From CS4-C045 sp964347545 (GTDB lineage: Bacteria; Planctomycetota; Planctomycetia; Pirellulales; UBA7805): a stretch of 6,679 nt of DNA. Position 1 is the first letter of the stretch. Every line of letters starts with the position of its first letter. The stretch is taken from contig CAYFZZ010000105.1 in NCBI GenBank assembly GCA_964347545.1, forward strand, positions 1-6,679, given 5' to 3'. The notes beneath the pieces were generated by a model. It did no database searches. It had not been told where the DNA came from and saw nothing but the letters and a program-made list of their open reading frames with translations. Below are positions 5,852-6,679 of the stretch, one piece after another. A program made the position numbers and the translations under genes.

Positions 5852-6349
5852 GTGACGACGGGATTCGGGTTGCTTTTGATCTGGCTGGGGATGCTGGGGG
5901 CGTGCATCGGCAGCTTTTTGAACGTGGTCATCTTCCGTCTGCCGCGGGGGCAGAGCCTGGTGCGGCCGGGTTCGCGGTGTCCCCGTTGCCAGGCGGCGAT
6001 CCGGCCCTACCACAACCTTCCGGTGTTGAGCTGGTTGATGCTGGGGGGACGTTGTCGGGATTGTCGAGCGGTGATTTCCTGGCGGTATCCGCTGGTCGAA
6101 GCGGTCACCGCGGCTCTGTTTGGTGCCCTGGCCTGGCTGGTCTTCGGCCCGTTGACCGGGGGCGGGTCCGAGCTGGACGACCCGCGGGGCTGGGGGCTGT
6201 ACGCCGGGTTGCTGGTCACCGCCACCTCCCTGCTGGTCATCGGCGGCATCCTCTGCGACCGGCAGCGGGTCCCGCGGGCGTTGTACGCGACGCTGGCCGC
6301 GGGCCTGGTGGGGGCGGGTCTCTTCCTGGGGTCCCTTGTCGCAGGCTAA
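5852..6349 (+). CDS. Prepilin peptidase-like protein, N-terminal domain only (A24-type, probably peptidase-inactive)
   Basis: A 165-residue membrane protein; full bacterial prepilin peptidases usually exceed about 220 residues. It matches the DiS_P_DiS N-terminal domain: a first membrane helix, GACIGSFLNVVIFRLPRG (16-33), CPRC (Cys43, Cys46) and CRDC (Cys68, Cys71) flanking NLPVLSWLMLGGR, then ISWRYPLVEAVTA. This part normally sits on the cytoplasmic face and carries the cysteine pairs and methylase region. Two or three further hydrophobic segments follow. The first catalytic Asp should lie in a motif like ID-x-D-x4-P; here the stretch is ILCDRQRVP, which by spacing keeps the second, non-catalytic Asp (Asp136) and has Leu in place of the catalytic one. 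The GxGD motif with the second catalytic Asp is absent because the protein ends at 6349. No pilin gene is nearby. It is 29 bases after the UbiD stop and may be co-transcribed. It may be a specialised short homologue or a decayed gene. A GTG at 5837 would add five residues. Confidence 0.85.
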   Translation: MTTGFGLLLIWLGMLGACIGSFLNVVIFRLPRGQSLVRPGSRCPRCQAAIRPYHNLPVLSWLMLGGRCRDCRAVISWRYPLVEAVTAALFGALAWLVFGPLTGGGSELDDPRGWGLYAGLLVTATSLLVIGGILCDRQRVPRALYATLAAGLVGAGLFLGSLVAG

Positions 6350-6353
6350 CCCA

Positions 6354-6367
6354 CTGCCCTACGGCAG
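6354..6367. other. Small hairpin between convergent genes
   Basis: CTGCC (6354-6358) pairs with GGCAG (6363-6367) around a four-base loop. It overlaps the stop codon of the minus-strand gene and follows the plus-strand stop by four bases. The stem is short and has no T-run, so a terminator role is only weakly supported. Confidence 0.2.
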
Positions 6368-6679
6368 ACTCGGTGCCGGTTTCTCCCCTGCAGGTCCCCC
6401 CTCCGGGGGTGGTGGTGCGGGAGCAATGCGAATCACAAAGGATTCCGTTTCCGATTGGCCGTTGTCATCGTTCACGCGGACGATCACCTGTTCGCTCTGA
6501 CCCCGGTCCTCAGCTCGGGGTGTCCACGTGAAAAGACCCGTTTGGGGGTCGATTTGGGCACCCCGTGGGGATTCGGCCAGATGGTAGCTAAGGCGGGTGC
6601 TCGTCCCGACCCTGCTGCGGGCGATCACGGAAAGCGTGAGCGTTTCGCCGACGGCGATCTCCTGGTTGGTGATAGGCGT
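6359..6679 (-). CDS. C-terminal end of a secreted protein with a putative Ig-like / cadherin-like domain (partial)
   Basis: The frame is open from the right window edge to a TAG at 6361-6359, giving the last 106 residues; the start is outside. Visible residues 4-87 form one Ig-like repeat of the putative Ig (He_PIG) type: NQEIAVGETLTLSV, a beta-rich middle, the hallmark IDPQTGLFTWTP (43-54), and VNDDNGQSETESFVIRI at the end of the fold, with an Asp-Asp-Asn-Gly loop like those of cadherin-type repeats. A Pro/Gly-rich tail (PAPPPPEGG and onward) finishes the protein with no anchor helix. Such repeats are common in large exported planctomycete proteins and usually serve as spacers or adhesion modules; the main function cannot be told from this end. 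A GTG at 6628 lies inside the domain and is not a credible start. The gene converges on the prepilin-peptidase-like gene with a gap of nine bases. Confidence 0.85.
   Translation of the reverse strand, partial: TPITNQEIAVGETLTLSVIARSRVGTSTRLSYHLAESPRGAQIDPQTGLFTWTPRAEDRGQSEQVIVRVNDDNGQSETESFVIRIAPAPPPPEGGPAGEKPAPSLP

Overview
The window is GC-rich bacterial DNA and most likely comes from a planctomycete. I base this on the gene content (a sugar-type ABC binding lipoprotein, a PepA aminopeptidase, a long UbiD-family decarboxylase, a short prepilin-peptidase-like protein, an Ig-like/cadherin-like secreted protein), on starts that often lack a strong Shine-Dalgarno, and on an intergenic region full of short repeats of the kind I associate with that phylum. 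No 16S or other marker is present, so the assignment is an inference.

Layout. Positions 1-2755 are read from the minus strand. pepA (2755 to 1292) lies upstream, followed after about 230 bases by a periplasmic sugar-binding lipoprotein (1059 to 43). Seven bases beyond its stop, a new ATG at 35 probably begins the next transporter gene, which runs off the left edge. Positions 2756-3986 hold no convincing gene. This 1.2 kb stretch carries a possible stem-loop, inverted arrays of GAATG-type heptamers, a REP-like inverted pair, a 14-bp duplication and a 9-bp ACGAAGGGC array.

Positions 3987-6349 are plus strand: a 611-aa UbiD-family protein followed by a 165-aa protein that matches only the N-terminal (cysteine/methylase) part of prepilin peptidase. 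The junction between them is a 7-bp GAGTGGT tandem repeat, which supplies the last codons and the stop of the UbiD gene and abuts the Shine-Dalgarno of the next gene. Positions 6679-6359 are the C-terminal end of a convergent minus-strand gene with a putative Ig-like fold.

The genes do not form one evident pathway. The left side is sugar uptake plus general peptide turnover. The UbiD protein would need prenylated FMN from a UbiX partner not present here. I see no defence system, CRISPR array, transposase, tRNA or rRNA. The most unusual material is the repeat architecture, the apparently peptidase-dead prepilin-peptidase homologue and the substituted acidic residues in the UbiD active-site region.
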